Assembly: GCA_028686145.1 (NCBI GenBank)
Contig: JAQUCQ010000013.1
Span: forward strand, 1-22,761
DNA: 22,761 bases
Reading direction: 5' to 3'
DNA from: Desulfuromonadaceae bacterium
GTDB lineage: Bacteria > Desulfobacterota > Desulfuromonadia > Geobacterales > Pseudopelobacteraceae
Shown here: piece after piece, positions 15,540 to 22,522 of the stretch
Position numbering within the stretch: the first letter of the stretch is position 1
Layout of the letters: every line of letters starts with the position of its first letter
Notes under the pieces: generated by a model
Database searches by the model: none
What the model was told of the DNA's origin: nothing
The model's input: only the letters and a program-made list of their open reading frames with translations
Translations under genes and position numbers: made by a program

Positions 15540-16139
15540 TCAGTGAGTGCGCCCTATCAGCAGCCTGCCATCTTCGTCCCGCCAGCGCAACCAGCCGATC
15601 TGTGCTTGATCGGTCAGCACCATTCCCCAGGCATTTACAAGTTTCAACACTTTGAAAACCTGATTTGGGTTCAGAGTAGCTGTAAGCAGTTTTTCACCAG
15701 GTTGCTGATGCAGTTTATAATACTGCGGCTTCAGGCCGGGAAGCAGATGACCGGTATGAGATTTCAGAAACTGTTCCCATGATTGAAAGCGGCCTTTATA
15801 CTGTGGTTCAAGCCAGGCTTCCCGACCGGCATCGTCATAATATACCCGCAACCAATTACCTTTGCGAGCAGACACAATAAGTGGTGAAATTCCATCCGAC
15901 TGGCCAAAAAGCCATTTATTTTCAGTCAAACTTGAGCCGTTCAGTTTTCCTACCCGCAAAAGCCCCGGTTCCCGGTACAGTGGCAAGGTCTGATCCTTGT
16001 GTGGATCTGCGGCAGCAAAAACAACCAGCCCAATCCCGGAATATGGCCGCATATGCGGAAGTGCGGCAGCATATACGCCTGAATCGGCAAAACCGGCACA
16101 CAAAAAAAACAGAAAAATTACAAGATGACGTCCTAACAC
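15540..16139 (-). CDS. Exported SH3-like-domain protein of unknown function
   Basis: This is a 199-residue predicted periplasmic or outer-surface protein. The N-terminus MLGRHLVIFLFFLCAGF continues to an Ala-rich cleavage region (near 25). The body looks like bacterial SH3 folds, with LPLYREPGLLRVGKLNGSSL, NWLRVYYDDAGREAWLEP and GWLRWRDEDGRLLIG, the last near the C-terminus. Bacterial SH3 domains often bind peptidoglycan or proteins, but the ligand here is unknown. I place the start at the GTG at 16139, one base after the TGA of the cupin gene; the longer in-frame ORF would overlap that gene by about 90 bases and spoil the signal peptide. It is the last gene of hemE-VOC-wbuC-SH3. No terminator precedes the attenuator leader of the next gene. 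Confidence 0.7.
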   Translation of the reverse strand: MLGRHLVIFLFFLCAGFADSGVYAAALPHMRPYSGIGLVVFAAADPHKDQTLPLYREPGLLRVGKLNGSSLTENKWLFGQSDGISPLIVSARKGNWLRVYYDDAGREAWLEPQYKGRFQSWEQFLKSHTGHLLPGLKPQYYKLHQQPGEKLLTATLNPNQVFKVLKLVNAWGMVLTDQAQIGWLRWRDEDGRLLIGRTH

Positions 16140-16140
16140 A

Positions 16141-16608
16141 TCAACCAAACAAACTCCGCAGGCGCAAAACAAATTCGTCAGCCTGCGGATCAGTATCTTC
16201 GGGAGCCCACGCAACCGTTTCATCATCATTCAAAAGACGATATGGGCCTGCTTTGGTCTCATAAAACACTGTGCCGGACTCCAGCGCAACAGCGGTATGA
16301 TACACTCCATGCGGGATATCTACAGCCAGATTACCGCTGTCAAGTGACAGCAATACTGTTCCGGAAACAGCACCGTTATCGGCAAAAGTTACTATCCCCA
16401 ATCTGCCATTTAGCAGAATGAATGCTTCGTCTTTTTCCGGGTCAAGATGACGGTGCGGTCTGATGTATGAACCGGGCTCAATTGCATTAAGGAGGCGATG
16501 GCAGCGGGATTCATCAGACGGGTGAAGATTGTAATTTTTGCGCAGCCTTGGATTGTGCTTTGCTTCGGCAGAAACCTCAGCCAACAGTTCGCGGGTTATA
16601 ACCTTCAC
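16141..16608 (-). CDS. WbuC-family cupin-fold metalloprotein
   Basis: This is a small 155-residue protein resembling the WbuC cupin family, often found near O-antigen genes but also isolated; the reaction is unknown. The N-terminal helical part RELLAEVSAEAKHNPRLRKN precedes a cupin barrel. Motif 1 is RPHRHLDPEKDEAFILLNG (two His and a Glu) and motif 2 is IPHGVYHTAVALE, giving a plausible His/Glu metal site. The start GTG directly follows the TAG of the VOC gene (TAGGTG), with GGTGGA about 10 nt upstream. Such tight packing suggests translational coupling inside the hemE operon. No polysaccharide gene is in the window, so an O-antigen role is not supported by context. Confidence 0.78.
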   Translation of the reverse strand: MKVITRELLAEVSAEAKHNPRLRKNYNLHPSDESRCHRLLNAIEPGSYIRPHRHLDPEKDEAFILLNGRLGIVTFADNGAVSGTVLLSLDSGNLAVDIPHGVYHTAVALESGTVFYETKAGPYRLLNDDETVAWAPEDTDPQADEFVLRLRSLFG

Positions 16609-16962
16609 CTAACGATCCACCAGCGCGATCATATTGCCGTCAAAGTCCTGTACAACCGCCATTTTGCCCCACGGACTTGATTCGAGTGGTTCTACAAATT
16701 GGGCACCGCCGTTTTTCAGAGTTTCACAGACGCCAACAATATTTTCTACTTTAAGAGTAATGCCGGTATGTCTTCCAACAAGGCGGCGTGAATCTTCATG
16801 TAGTGCAAGTGAAACACCCAGCGTCGTCGCGGTTCCGGGGAAGAACTCCATCAGCATCTCGCTCTGGCCAGCTACCGGCAGACCAAGAAGATCAACATAG
16901 AAAGATTTTGCTGTAGCCAGGTCGGTAACAAAAATGACGATATTTTTAAGTGAAATGGACAT
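16609..16962 (-). CDS. VOC (glyoxalase/bleomycin-resistance) family protein
   Basis: This is a 117-residue vicinal-oxygen-chelate superfamily protein with two beta-alpha-beta-beta-beta modules, starting MSISLKNIVIFVTDLATAKSFY. The second module carries HTGITLKVENIVGVCETLKN and ends DFDGNMIALVDR. VOC proteins include glyoxalases, dioxygenases and resistance proteins, and the substrate cannot be told from sequence. Glu in EFFPG and the HTG histidine may be metal ligands. The ATG at 16962 has AGGGGT about 7 nt upstream. The longer ORF upstream overlaps hemE and was not used. It starts 13 bp after hemE and abuts the cupin gene. Confidence 0.82.
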   Translation of the reverse strand: MSISLKNIVIFVTDLATAKSFYVDLLGLPVAGQSEMLMEFFPGTATTLGVSLALHEDSRRLVGRHTGITLKVENIVGVCETLKNGGAQFVEPLESSPWGKMAVVQDFDGNMIALVDR

Positions 16963-16975
16963 ACAGACCCCTGTG

Positions 16976-17998
16976 TTATTTCTGTGACAATCGATGAACG
17001 CACTCCACCATGAACTTGGCGTTCTCCGGCGGAACTGTTGGCAGGATTCCGTGACCAAGGTTAAAAACATGCCCGGGCCGACCGGCATTTTCATCCAGAA
17101 CCCGCTTGACTTCACGTTCAATAACTTCTGGTGTTGCATAGAGTACGGTCGGGTCAAGATTGCCCTGCACCGCCATCTGAGGGCCAATAAGATCCCTGGC
17201 CATACCCAGATTCACATGCCAGTCCAGCCCCATAACGTCACCGCCGGCTTTCTTGACAGTTTCCAGCATGGCGCCGGAACCTTTGACAAAATGGATTACC
17301 GGAGTTTCCATACGGTTCAGCCCATTGATAAGCTTGGCAGTATACGGCAGCACATAGCGTTCATAATCGGCAGGAGAAAGAATTCCCCCCCAGGTATCAA
17401 ATATCTGAATACACTGAGCGCCGGCGTTAATCTGGGCATTCAAATACTCCATGCTCATCATGGTAATTTTCTCCATCAGAGCCGCGTAAACGTCAGGAGC
17501 TGCATACATCATCCGCTTGATCTGGGCAAAGTCCTTGGACCCTTTTCCTTCAACCATATAACATGCCAGCGTAAATGGTGCGCCGCCAAAACCGATCAGT
17601 GGCACTTTACCAGCCAGCTCACGACGCAATATTTTAATTGTTTCAATAACGTAGGGGACATCCTGTTCCATCTGCGGAATTCTCAGTTTTTCCACATCTG
17701 CCATACATCGGATCGGACTTTCAAATACCGGCCCCGGGACAAAATCAAGTTTCATCCCCATTGGCTCAACCGGTGTCAAGATATCAGAAAACATGATGGC
17801 GGCATCCACCCCGAGAAAATCAACCGGCTGAATACTGACTTCGGCGGCCAACTCAGGGGTCTTGCACAATTCAAGAAACGTACATTTGGAACGGACAGCC
17901 ATGTACTCGGGAAGATAGCGGCCAGCCTGGCGCATAAGCCACACGGGAGTCCGATCTACCGGTTTGCCCCAACAGGCATCAAGAAATCTCATATTCAT
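16976..17998 (-). CDS. hemE: Uroporphyrinogen decarboxylase
   Basis: This cytosolic enzyme decarboxylates the four acetate side chains of uroporphyrinogen III to give coproporphyrinogen III in haem synthesis. The signature PVWLMRQAGRYLPEY (18-32) is present, as are the substrate-binding Asp region AAIMFSDILTP and IGFGGAPFTLACYMVEG. The protein is 340 aa, normal length. The ATG at 17998 was chosen for the GGAG 7 nt upstream. A second ATG two codons later is possible. The promoter is at 18054-18083. It heads an operon with the VOC, cupin and SH3 genes. hemE is not with other hem genes here. Confidence 0.97.
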   Translation of the reverse strand: MNMRFLDACWGKPVDRTPVWLMRQAGRYLPEYMAVRSKCTFLELCKTPELAAEVSIQPVDFLGVDAAIMFSDILTPVEPMGMKLDFVPGPVFESPIRCMADVEKLRIPQMEQDVPYVIETIKILRRELAGKVPLIGFGGAPFTLACYMVEGKGSKDFAQIKRMMYAAPDVYAALMEKITMMSMEYLNAQINAGAQCIQIFDTWGGILSPADYERYVLPYTAKLINGLNRMETPVIHFVKGSGAMLETVKKAGGDVMGLDWHVNLGMARDLIGPQMAVQGNLDPTVLYATPEVIEREVKRVLDENAGRPGHVFNLGHGILPTVPPENAKFMVECVHRLSQK

Positions 17999-18053
17999 TG
18001 ATTGTCTCCTCAACAACACACAAAGGCATTGGAATTAATACAAATACTTCTGC

Positions 18054-18083
18054 ATACTAATTGGTAACATCGTGAGATGTCAA
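18054..18083 (-). promoter_or_regulatory. Sigma70-type promoter for hemE
   Basis: A consensus TTGACA (18083-18078) is followed after 18 nt by TAGTAT (18059-18054). The start near 18047 leaves a leader of about 49 nt that includes GAGGAG before the hemE ATG. Confidence 0.6.
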
Positions 18084-18142
18084 ATTATTTAGTGGCGCAG
18101 TCATCAGTTACAGTACGGTAGATAACCGGACAGACATTAGTT

Positions 18143-18346
18143 TTATGCAGATTCAACAGTGAACTTTCTTTTTCCGTACACGACACGATCTCCAGGAAAC
18201 AACTTGCGACCACGACGAAACTCCACTTCACCATTAACTGACACATACCCCTCTGCAATCATTGCCTTCGCTTCTCCTCCGGAAGAGACCGCATTTTCTC
18301 CCTTTAGAAAGCTATCCAACTTTATGTATGGTGTTGTTATCTGCAT
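18143..18346 (-). CDS. S4-domain RNA-binding protein (YaaA/YbcJ-like)
   Basis: This 67-residue protein is almost entirely one S4 domain: IKLDSFLKGENAVSSGGEAK, then AMIAEGYVSVNGEVEFRRGRKL, ending FPGDRVVYGKRKFTV. Small S4 proteins of this type bind structured RNA, often rRNA or tRNA, but a specific partner is not established. AAGGAGA lies just upstream of the ATG at 18346. A candidate small RNA or attenuator with its own terminator lies 100 nt upstream (18448-18512), so regulation by premature termination is possible. hemE follows on the same strand but has its own promoter. Confidence 0.85.
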   Translation of the reverse strand: MQITTPYIKLDSFLKGENAVSSGGEAKAMIAEGYVSVNGEVEFRRGRKLFPGDRVVYGKRKFTVESA

Positions 18347-18447
18347 AGTCTAGTTCTCCTTCGTTGATTATTCCGTACAAGGTCATTTGAGCTGAGACCA
18401 CGCACGTTAAATGAACTCAGTTCGCACGCGGTACAGGTTTTCGCAAT

Positions 18448-18481
18448 AAAAAGGGCGGTTAGCATCTGAAAGCCAACCGCC
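18448..18481 (-). terminator. Intrinsic terminator, minus strand
   Basis: A 7-bp GGCGGTT/AACCGCC stem, extendable by GC pairs past a mismatch, is followed by TTTTT on the minus strand only. It separates the small-protein genes and the candidate sRNA from the S4 gene. Confidence 0.8.
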
Positions 18482-18512
18482 GATTCTGACTTATGGTGGA
18501 GAATATCAATAT
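18448..18512 (-). ncRNA. Candidate small RNA (about 65 nt) or terminated leader upstream of the S4 gene
   Basis: A promoter-like pair at 18518-18545 predicts a transcript starting near 18512. It ends at a GC-rich hairpin, GGCGGTT (18481-18475) with AACCGCC (18460-18454), followed by five U residues (18452-18448). The 5' half contains CTCCACC, complementary to GGTGGAG-type ribosome binding sites, and an ATGG/CCAT flanked stem with GGA. There is no stop codon before the terminator in the ATGATGG frame, so a leader peptide is unlikely. It may be a free sRNA, an attenuated leader of the S4 gene, or simply the terminator for the small-protein genes upstream. Confidence 0.4.
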
Positions 18513-18517
18513 CCATC

Positions 18518-18545
18518 ATAGTATTTCAATTTTTTAAATGGTCAA
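18518..18545 (-). promoter_or_regulatory. Candidate promoter for the small RNA/S4 leader
   Basis: TTGACC (18545-18540), a 16-nt A/T-rich spacer and TACTAT (18523-18518). Overlapping TATGAT (18520-18515) is a second -10 possibility. Confidence 0.45.
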
Positions 18546-18592
18546 GAGAATAATGTTACTGTTCCTGCACCAACATCCCCCAGAGGGTGTCA

Positions 18593-18775
18593 TCAATCAC
18601 TACTTTCAAGTTCATCTACAAGCAACAGAGTTTCCATTGTGTGAGTTACTTTAAGGACTTCTGATCGGGAGTACCCTTCTGCGAGCAACGCCTTTAAAAA
18701 CATATTGCCTACTGCTGAAGGTTTGCCATGTCGGTTTATGGCTTCTCTTAAAGTCTGGACGGCTTTCCCTTCCAT
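18593..18775 (-). CDS. Small hypothetical protein, 60 aa
   Basis: No family was recognised. The 60-residue product (starting MEGKAVQTLREAINRHG) is predicted helical, with GNMFLKALLAEGYSRSEVLK followed by an acidic C-terminus (VDELESSD). It has no signal peptide or membrane segment. Its reality is supported by AAGGAGA at ideal spacing before the ATG and by a second small ORF with an AGGAGG 107 nt upstream on the same strand. Both proteins begin MEG. The two may be co-transcribed from the promoter near 19065. A helical regulator or partner-binding peptide is possible, but no function can be assigned. Confidence 0.6.
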   Translation of the reverse strand: MEGKAVQTLREAINRHGKPSAVGNMFLKALLAEGYSRSEVLKVTHTMETLLLVDELESSD

Positions 18776-18882
18776 ATTGATCTCCTTTGGACGGGCAAGA
18801 CCTATTTTTAGAAAAGGAAATACCGCGACCCATTACAGATTGCGGCATCCATTGATTATTTTGCACATGTATCGCCTAAAAC

Positions 18883-19017
18883 CTATTTTGAACGAGATGC
18901 CTGTTCTGCCTTGATCATCTCGATGGCTTGAGCTAGTTGTTCATCGGTAAGACCTTTTAAAATACCTCCAACCATCCCAAGCATACCACTAAAATCCATA
19001 CCTGCAATTCCTTCCAT
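18883..19017 (-). CDS. Small hypothetical protein, 44 aa
   Basis: This ORF is easily missed because of its length. It starts MEGIAGMDFSGMLGMVGGIL, a Gly/Met-rich, mildly hydrophobic stretch of about 20 residues, and continues with LTDEQLAQAIEMIKAEQ, a polar helix, ending RSK. AGGAGG lies 7-8 nt before the ATG, the best Shine-Dalgarno in this part of the window. A perfect TATAAT is at 19070-19065. No family was recognised. A membrane-associated microprotein is conceivable, but the hydrophobic stretch is weak. Confidence 0.55.
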   Translation of the reverse strand: MEGIAGMDFSGMLGMVGGILKGLTDEQLAQAIEMIKAEQASRSK

Positions 19018-19064
19018 TACGGGCCTCCTGTTGGCATATGTTTTCTATTTTTGTAGCAAAAATC

Positions 19065-19070
19065 ATTATA
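19065..19070 (-). promoter_or_regulatory. TATAAT -10 box for the 44-aa and 60-aa small-protein genes
   Basis: A perfect TATAAT on the minus strand, preceded by TTGGCT at 15 nt or TTTGGC at 16 nt as a poor -35. An alternative TTGTTT/TACAAA pair with a 17-nt spacer overlaps it. The start would be about 40 nt before the 44-aa gene. Confidence 0.4.
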
Positions 19071-19273
19071 CAAAACAACTCATTTAGCCAAATTATTTTT
19101 AGCAATCGTACCTATCGACGATCCAGAGAAAACCTGACTCAATATCATGAGTTGAATATTGTTTTTTAGTCATTCACGGTGGTCGCACTCTGTAACAATT
19201 CTGCTATTGTTGGCATTACTGCTCTGGCTAAAGATACTGAGAAGAAAACTGTGAGTATATTTACGCCAACAAT

Positions 19274-19307
19274 AAAAAGAGGCCACTAGCAGTTGCTAAC
19301 AGCCTCT
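19274..19307 (-). terminator. Intrinsic terminator of tRNA-Ser
   Basis: On the minus strand AGAGGCTGTTAGC (19307-19295) pairs with GCTAGTGGCCTCT (19290-19278) through a 13-bp stem with three G-U pairs and an AACU loop. TTTTT runs into 19274. It lies 28 nt beyond the tRNA CCA end. Confidence 0.9.
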
Positions 19308-19334
19308 AAAATATCTATCGATATTAGTAAGTTA

Positions 19335-19422
19335 TGGCGGAAGAGGTGAGATTCGAACTCACGGAGCTGTTACACTCGGCGGTTTTCAAGACCGCTGCCT
19401 TAAACCACTCGGCCACCCTTCC
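19335..19422 (-). tRNA. tRNA-Ser (anticodon UGA)
   Basis: This is an 88-nt type II tRNA. The acceptor arm begins GGAAGGG and ends with TCTTCC, discriminator G and an encoded CCA. The anticodon stem-loop CGGTCTTGAAAACCG has the loop CTTGAAA, so the anticodon is TGA, reading UCN serine codons. The long variable arm CCGAGTGTAACAGCTCCG and the T arm GTGAGTTCGAATCTCAC are clear. It has its own promoter and terminator and sits downstream of serS and a small gene on the same strand. Confidence 0.97.
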
Positions 19423-19440
19423 GATTTCATGCATCGGGAC

Positions 19441-19469
19441 TTTATAGCACAACTGTTTCATATTTTCAA
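19441..19469 (-). promoter_or_regulatory. Strong promoter for tRNA-Ser
   Basis: TTGAAA (19469-19464), a 17-nt spacer and TATAAA (19446-19441). A GC-rich discriminator GTCCCG follows, typical of stringently controlled stable-RNA promoters. The start is about 12 nt before the mature tRNA end. Confidence 0.75.
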
Positions 19470-19505
19470 ACAGTAACCGCCACCATAAATACTTTTCTGT
19501 CCGGG

Positions 19506-19994
19506 TTACTGCTGATTTATGTCAAGTTCTCTTTCTTTTCTTATTGATTTCAACGACTCTTCAATCGATTTTCTCCATAACCCACTTTTGATAAGAGAAA
19601 GTAGATTTTCAAGAGTGAGGCGCTCGGTCAGGTACACGATTTTGCTGTTCTTAAAATCCCTGTCCTCAAACTTACGCTGCAATTCCTCCCGCCCCTTGCC
19701 AAAATAACAAGAAACATTTTTTCCTTTCTTGGATCTCATACTGAACAGCACGTACAAGTCGAGGAAAAATTTGCTATTGTCTTCCAGATATGGGCTTTTT
19801 TGAAGGGGTTCCATGTTTTCGCTTTTTAGAACCATCCCAAGCTGATGAGAAAGAGCAGCGACTACATCGTACAACTCTTCAATATAGACCTGCTGTTTTT
19901 CGTAGTGTCGTTGATACCAATCAAGTTTATCCTGCTGCTGCTTTATCTTGGCCTCCGCCGCTTCCAGCAATACCGCATTTTTTTTACCAAACAT
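19506..19994 (-). CDS. Hypothetical coiled-coil protein, 162 aa
   Basis: No family was recognised. The first about 50 residues are a charged heptad-like helix (AEAKIKQQQDKLDWYQRHYE, then KQQVYIEELYDVVAALSHQL), suggesting oligomerisation. The middle part (SKFFLDLYVLFSMRSKKGKN, SCYFGKGREELQRKFEDRDF) is mixed and basic. The C-terminus is again helical. It has no signal peptide or membrane helix. The ATG at 19994 has GAGG about 7 nt upstream. It lies 60 bp downstream of serS on the same strand and upstream of tRNA-Ser. A link to translation is suggested only by position. It is somewhat more A/T- and Lys-rich than its neighbours, which may hint at more recent acquisition (weak). Confidence 0.7.
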   Translation of the reverse strand: MFGKKNAVLLEAAEAKIKQQQDKLDWYQRHYEKQQVYIEELYDVVAALSHQLGMVLKSENMEPLQKSPYLEDNSKFFLDLYVLFSMRSKKGKNVSCYFGKGREELQRKFEDRDFKNSKIVYLTERLTLENLLSLIKSGLWRKSIEESLKSIRKERELDINQQ

Positions 19995-20054
19995 ACATAA
20001 CCTCGCAGCATCCGTTTTTTATCGAAAAAGAATGCTCTAAAAAGACTGGCAATA

Positions 20055-21326
20055 TCACGGCACTATCCGTTCCAAGCCCCCCATATATGGTCGCAACACG
20101 CGCGGTACAAGAACCGAACCGTCCTCCTGTTGATAATTTTCAAGAATCGCCACCAGCGTACGCCCTACAGCCAAGCCGGAACCGTTCAGAGTATGGACAA
20201 ATTCAGGCTTTCCTTTTTCGTCCTCGCGAAAACGGATCGATGCACGGCGTGCCTGGAAATCGCCAAACGTACTGCATGAAGATATCTCACGATAACAGCT
20301 CTGCCCTGGCAGCCAGACTTCAAGATCATACGTTTTGGCAGACGAAAAGCCGATGTCACCGCTGCACAGCGACATTACACGGTAAGGAAGCTCCAGTAAC
20401 TGCAATACCTTTTCGGCATGGCCGGTCAATATTTCCAACTCGGCATCCGATTCCGACGGGTGGACAAATTTCACCAGCTCCACTTTGTTAAATTGATGCT
20501 GCCGGATCAGGCCGCGGGTATCTTTACCATAGGAACCGGCCTCGCGGCGGAAACAGGGCGTGTAGGCACAATAGCTGATCGGAAGATCGCTCTTTTTAAG
20601 AATCTCGCCACGATGAATGTTGGTTACCGGTACCTCGGCGGTGGGAATCAGAAAAAAATCCGGATCGACCAGTTTGAACAGGTCCTCTTCAAACTTGGGA
20701 AGCTGCCCTGTACCGGTCATAGAATCGCGATTGACCATGAAGGGAGGGAGCACCTCCTGATAACCATGCTGGTCGGTATGCAGATCAAGCATCAGATTAA
20801 TCAGGGCTCGCTCCATCCGTGCTCCGGCACCGCGGTACAGTGTAAAGCGTGCACCGGCAATTTTGGCTCCGCGCTCGAAATCAAGGATGCCAAGGTCTTC
20901 ACCGAGATCCCAGTGCGGCTTGGCTTCAAATGGCAGTCTTTGTGGTTCTCCCCATGACCTGACCTGAACATTGTCTTTTTCATACAGTCCGATCGGGGTT
21001 GAGGCATGCGGCAGATTCGGCACTGTCAGCAGGAATGAATGCAGTTGTTCATCGACCTGGTTAAGTTCTTCGTCCAGCCCCTTTATTTTATGAGAGACCT
21101 CACGCATCTCCAAGATTTTGTCTTGGACCAGACTTTTATCCTTGGTGCGGCCAATTTCGTCTGACACAGAATTGCGCAACGCCTTGAGGGTCTCACCCTC
21201 TTTCAGCAGGGCACGCCGCCTTTCATCCAGTTCACGGAAGCCGTCCAAATAGGATTCACCACCACGTGTACGGAGACGCCGCTCGGTTTCATCCAGATTT
21301 TCACGAATGTATTTCATGTCAAGCAT
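20055..21326 (-). CDS. serS: Seryl-tRNA synthetase
   Basis: This class II aminoacyl-tRNA synthetase charges tRNA-Ser and tRNA-Sec with serine. The N-terminal antiparallel coiled coil that contacts the long variable arm of tRNA-Ser covers about residues 30-100. Motif 1 lies around GARMERALINLMLDLH. Motif 2 is PCFRREAGSYGKDTRGLIRQ followed by HQFNKVE, and motif 3 is NGSGLAVGRTLVAILENYQ. The serine-binding TAEVP loop is present. At 423 aa it is full length. The ATG at 21326 has AAAGGTG about 8 nt upstream. It is divergent from the CapA gene with an overlapping promoter region. A tRNA-Ser gene lies only 630 bp downstream. Confidence 0.97.
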   Translation of the reverse strand: MLDMKYIRENLDETERRLRTRGGESYLDGFRELDERRRALLKEGETLKALRNSVSDEIGRTKDKSLVQDKILEMREVSHKIKGLDEELNQVDEQLHSFLLTVPNLPHASTPIGLYEKDNVQVRSWGEPQRLPFEAKPHWDLGEDLGILDFERGAKIAGARFTLYRGAGARMERALINLMLDLHTDQHGYQEVLPPFMVNRDSMTGTGQLPKFEEDLFKLVDPDFFLIPTAEVPVTNIHRGEILKKSDLPISYCAYTPCFRREAGSYGKDTRGLIRQHQFNKVELVKFVHPSESDAELEILTGHAEKVLQLLELPYRVMSLCSGDIGFSSAKTYDLEVWLPGQSCYREISSCSTFGDFQARRASIRFREDEKGKPEFVHTLNGSGLAVGRTLVAILENYQQEDGSVLVPRVLRPYMGGLERIVP

Positions 21327-21363
21327 TGGGAAACACCTTTATTTTTCGGTAGTAAGCGTGTAT

Positions 21364-21392
21364 TTAGTAGCACTTGCGTCGTTATACGTCAA
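21364..21392 (-). promoter_or_regulatory. Candidate promoter for serS
   Basis: TTGACG (21392-21387), a 17-nt spacer and TACTAA (21369-21364). The -10 is poor, but the start point near 21357 gives a sensible leader of about 30 nt. It overlaps possible upstream start codons of the divergent CapA gene. Confidence 0.45.
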
Positions 21393-21406
21393 TGCAAAAG
21401 AGCCCG

Positions 21407-22510
21407 ATGAAACCAATGGTTACCCACATTTTTGCCATTATAAACAAATATGCAACACGCCTTTACGGCATTATTATCTGCAGTACAACGCAGAGAATAG
21501 TTTTTAACGCGCTAATCGCCGTTGTCCTTACCTGCCACCCACTGCAACTGCATGCCGAAGAAATTATTATTAATGCAGTGGGCGACGTTATGCTGGCGGG
21601 GAGATGGGCACCGATCCTGAGTAGGAATGGGTATGACTATCCATTCCGTGGCATCAGAAAAGAGCTGATTGCCGGTGATATCAACTTTGCCAATCTTGAA
21701 TCGCCCATCGCTGAAGGCGGTCACGAATTCACAGAAAAAAAGTTTCGTTTCCGCGCCGATACCCAGGTTGCAAAGGCGATCAGTGCAGCTGGTTTTAATC
21801 TTGTAACGCTTGCGAATAATCATAGCATGGACTTTGGCGGGGAAGCGTTGGCAGAAACAATACACCATCTGAGTGACAATGGCGTTGCTTGGATCGGTGC
21901 CGGAGAAAACCTGTCTGAAGCTCGTAAAATGGCACTCTATACGATCAAAGGCAAAAAAATAGCCTTCCTCGGGTATTCCCTGACTCAGCCCGTCATTTTT
22001 TTTGCCGGTCCTCATCGCCCCGGCACCGCCCCCGGCTATGAGAGCATGGTGACTGCCGACATAATAAACGCCCGCACACACGCAGACTATGTCATTGTTT
22101 CATTTCACTGGGGGAAGGAGGCAACCGGCACCGTACAGTCATATCAACGCAACATCGCCCACAAGGCCATTGAAGCGGGCGCAACGGTGATTATCGGCCA
22201 CCACCCCCATATTCTCCAGGGAATCGAACACTACAAAAACGGCATCATTTTTTACAGCCTGGGCAATTTCACTTTTGCCAGCAAGAGCACGGTTGCAGAC
22301 GTCAGCGTCATAGTCCGCCTGAAACTGGCTGATGGCCACCAAGAAGCTGAAATACTGCCAATCGACGTTTTGTACCGGCGGGTGGGATTCCAGCCACACC
22401 TGTTGACCGGTGAGGAGGGTGCTGCCGTTATTAAAAAATTGAACGCCCTGTCACATCCATTCAAAACGGAGATTCAGACCCGAAATGGCATATACTCCCT
22501 CACATACTGA
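21407..22510 (+). CDS. CapA-family (PGA_cap) metallophosphatase-like protein
   Basis: This CapA/PgsA-type protein belongs to the calcineurin-like phosphoesterase superfamily, associated in Bacillus with poly-gamma-glutamate capsule but widespread and often of unknown role. An N-terminal hydrophobic segment ending LHAEE suggests export or anchoring. Family motifs are visible: NAVGDVMLAGRW, ANLESPIA, TLANNHSMDFGG, VSFHWGKE, IGHHPHILQG and FYSLGNFTF. Asp, Asn and His residues in these form the expected di-metal site. The start is uncertain: ATG codons occur at 21392, 21407 and 21416. I chose 21407 because AAAGAG precedes it and the serS promoter covers 21392. No capsule polymerase genes (capB, capC) are in the window. 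The radical-SAM gene follows after 12 bp. Confidence 0.88.
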   Translation: MKPMVTHIFAIINKYATRLYGIIICSTTQRIVFNALIAVVLTCHPLQLHAEEIIINAVGDVMLAGRWAPILSRNGYDYPFRGIRKELIAGDINFANLESPIAEGGHEFTEKKFRFRADTQVAKAISAAGFNLVTLANNHSMDFGGEALAETIHHLSDNGVAWIGAGENLSEARKMALYTIKGKKIAFLGYSLTQPVIFFAGPHRPGTAPGYESMVTADIINARTHADYVIVSFHWGKEATGTVQSYQRNIAHKAIEAGATVIIGHHPHILQGIEHYKNGIIFYSLGNFTFASKSTVADVSVIVRLKLADGHQEAEILPIDVLYRRVGFQPHLLTGEEGAAVIKKLNALSHPFKTEIQTRNGIYSLTY

Positions 22511-22522
22511 GAACACACACAT

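Larger units (their letters stand above)
19018..19334. other. Intergenic region between the 44-aa gene and tRNA-Ser
   Basis: No gene is seen in about 317 bases. It holds the promoter of the small-protein genes, the tRNA-Ser terminator and two sets of inverted repeats. CAATAT/ATATTG (19140-19161) is overlapped by ACTCA/TGAGT (19137-19152), and TATTGTTGGC (19205-19214) faces GCCAACAATA (19265-19274). No direct repeat of the tRNA 3' end was noticed, so there is no sign of an integrated element. Confidence 0.6.

Noticed and set aside
16994..18001. 335-codon open frame opposite hemE
   Set aside because: It is antisense to a clearly real hemE, has no recognisable domain, and is rich in His/Cys/Pro as expected of a shadow frame.
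18337..18519. 60-codon ORF beginning MMDIDILHHK across the small-RNA terminator, as a leader peptide
   Set aside because: It has no Shine-Dalgarno, no run of control codons, and no stop before the terminator; it overlaps the S4 gene start.
19335..19422. tRNA-Ser as an integration site for a genomic island
   Set aside because: No integrase and no repeated tRNA 3' end were seen on either side.
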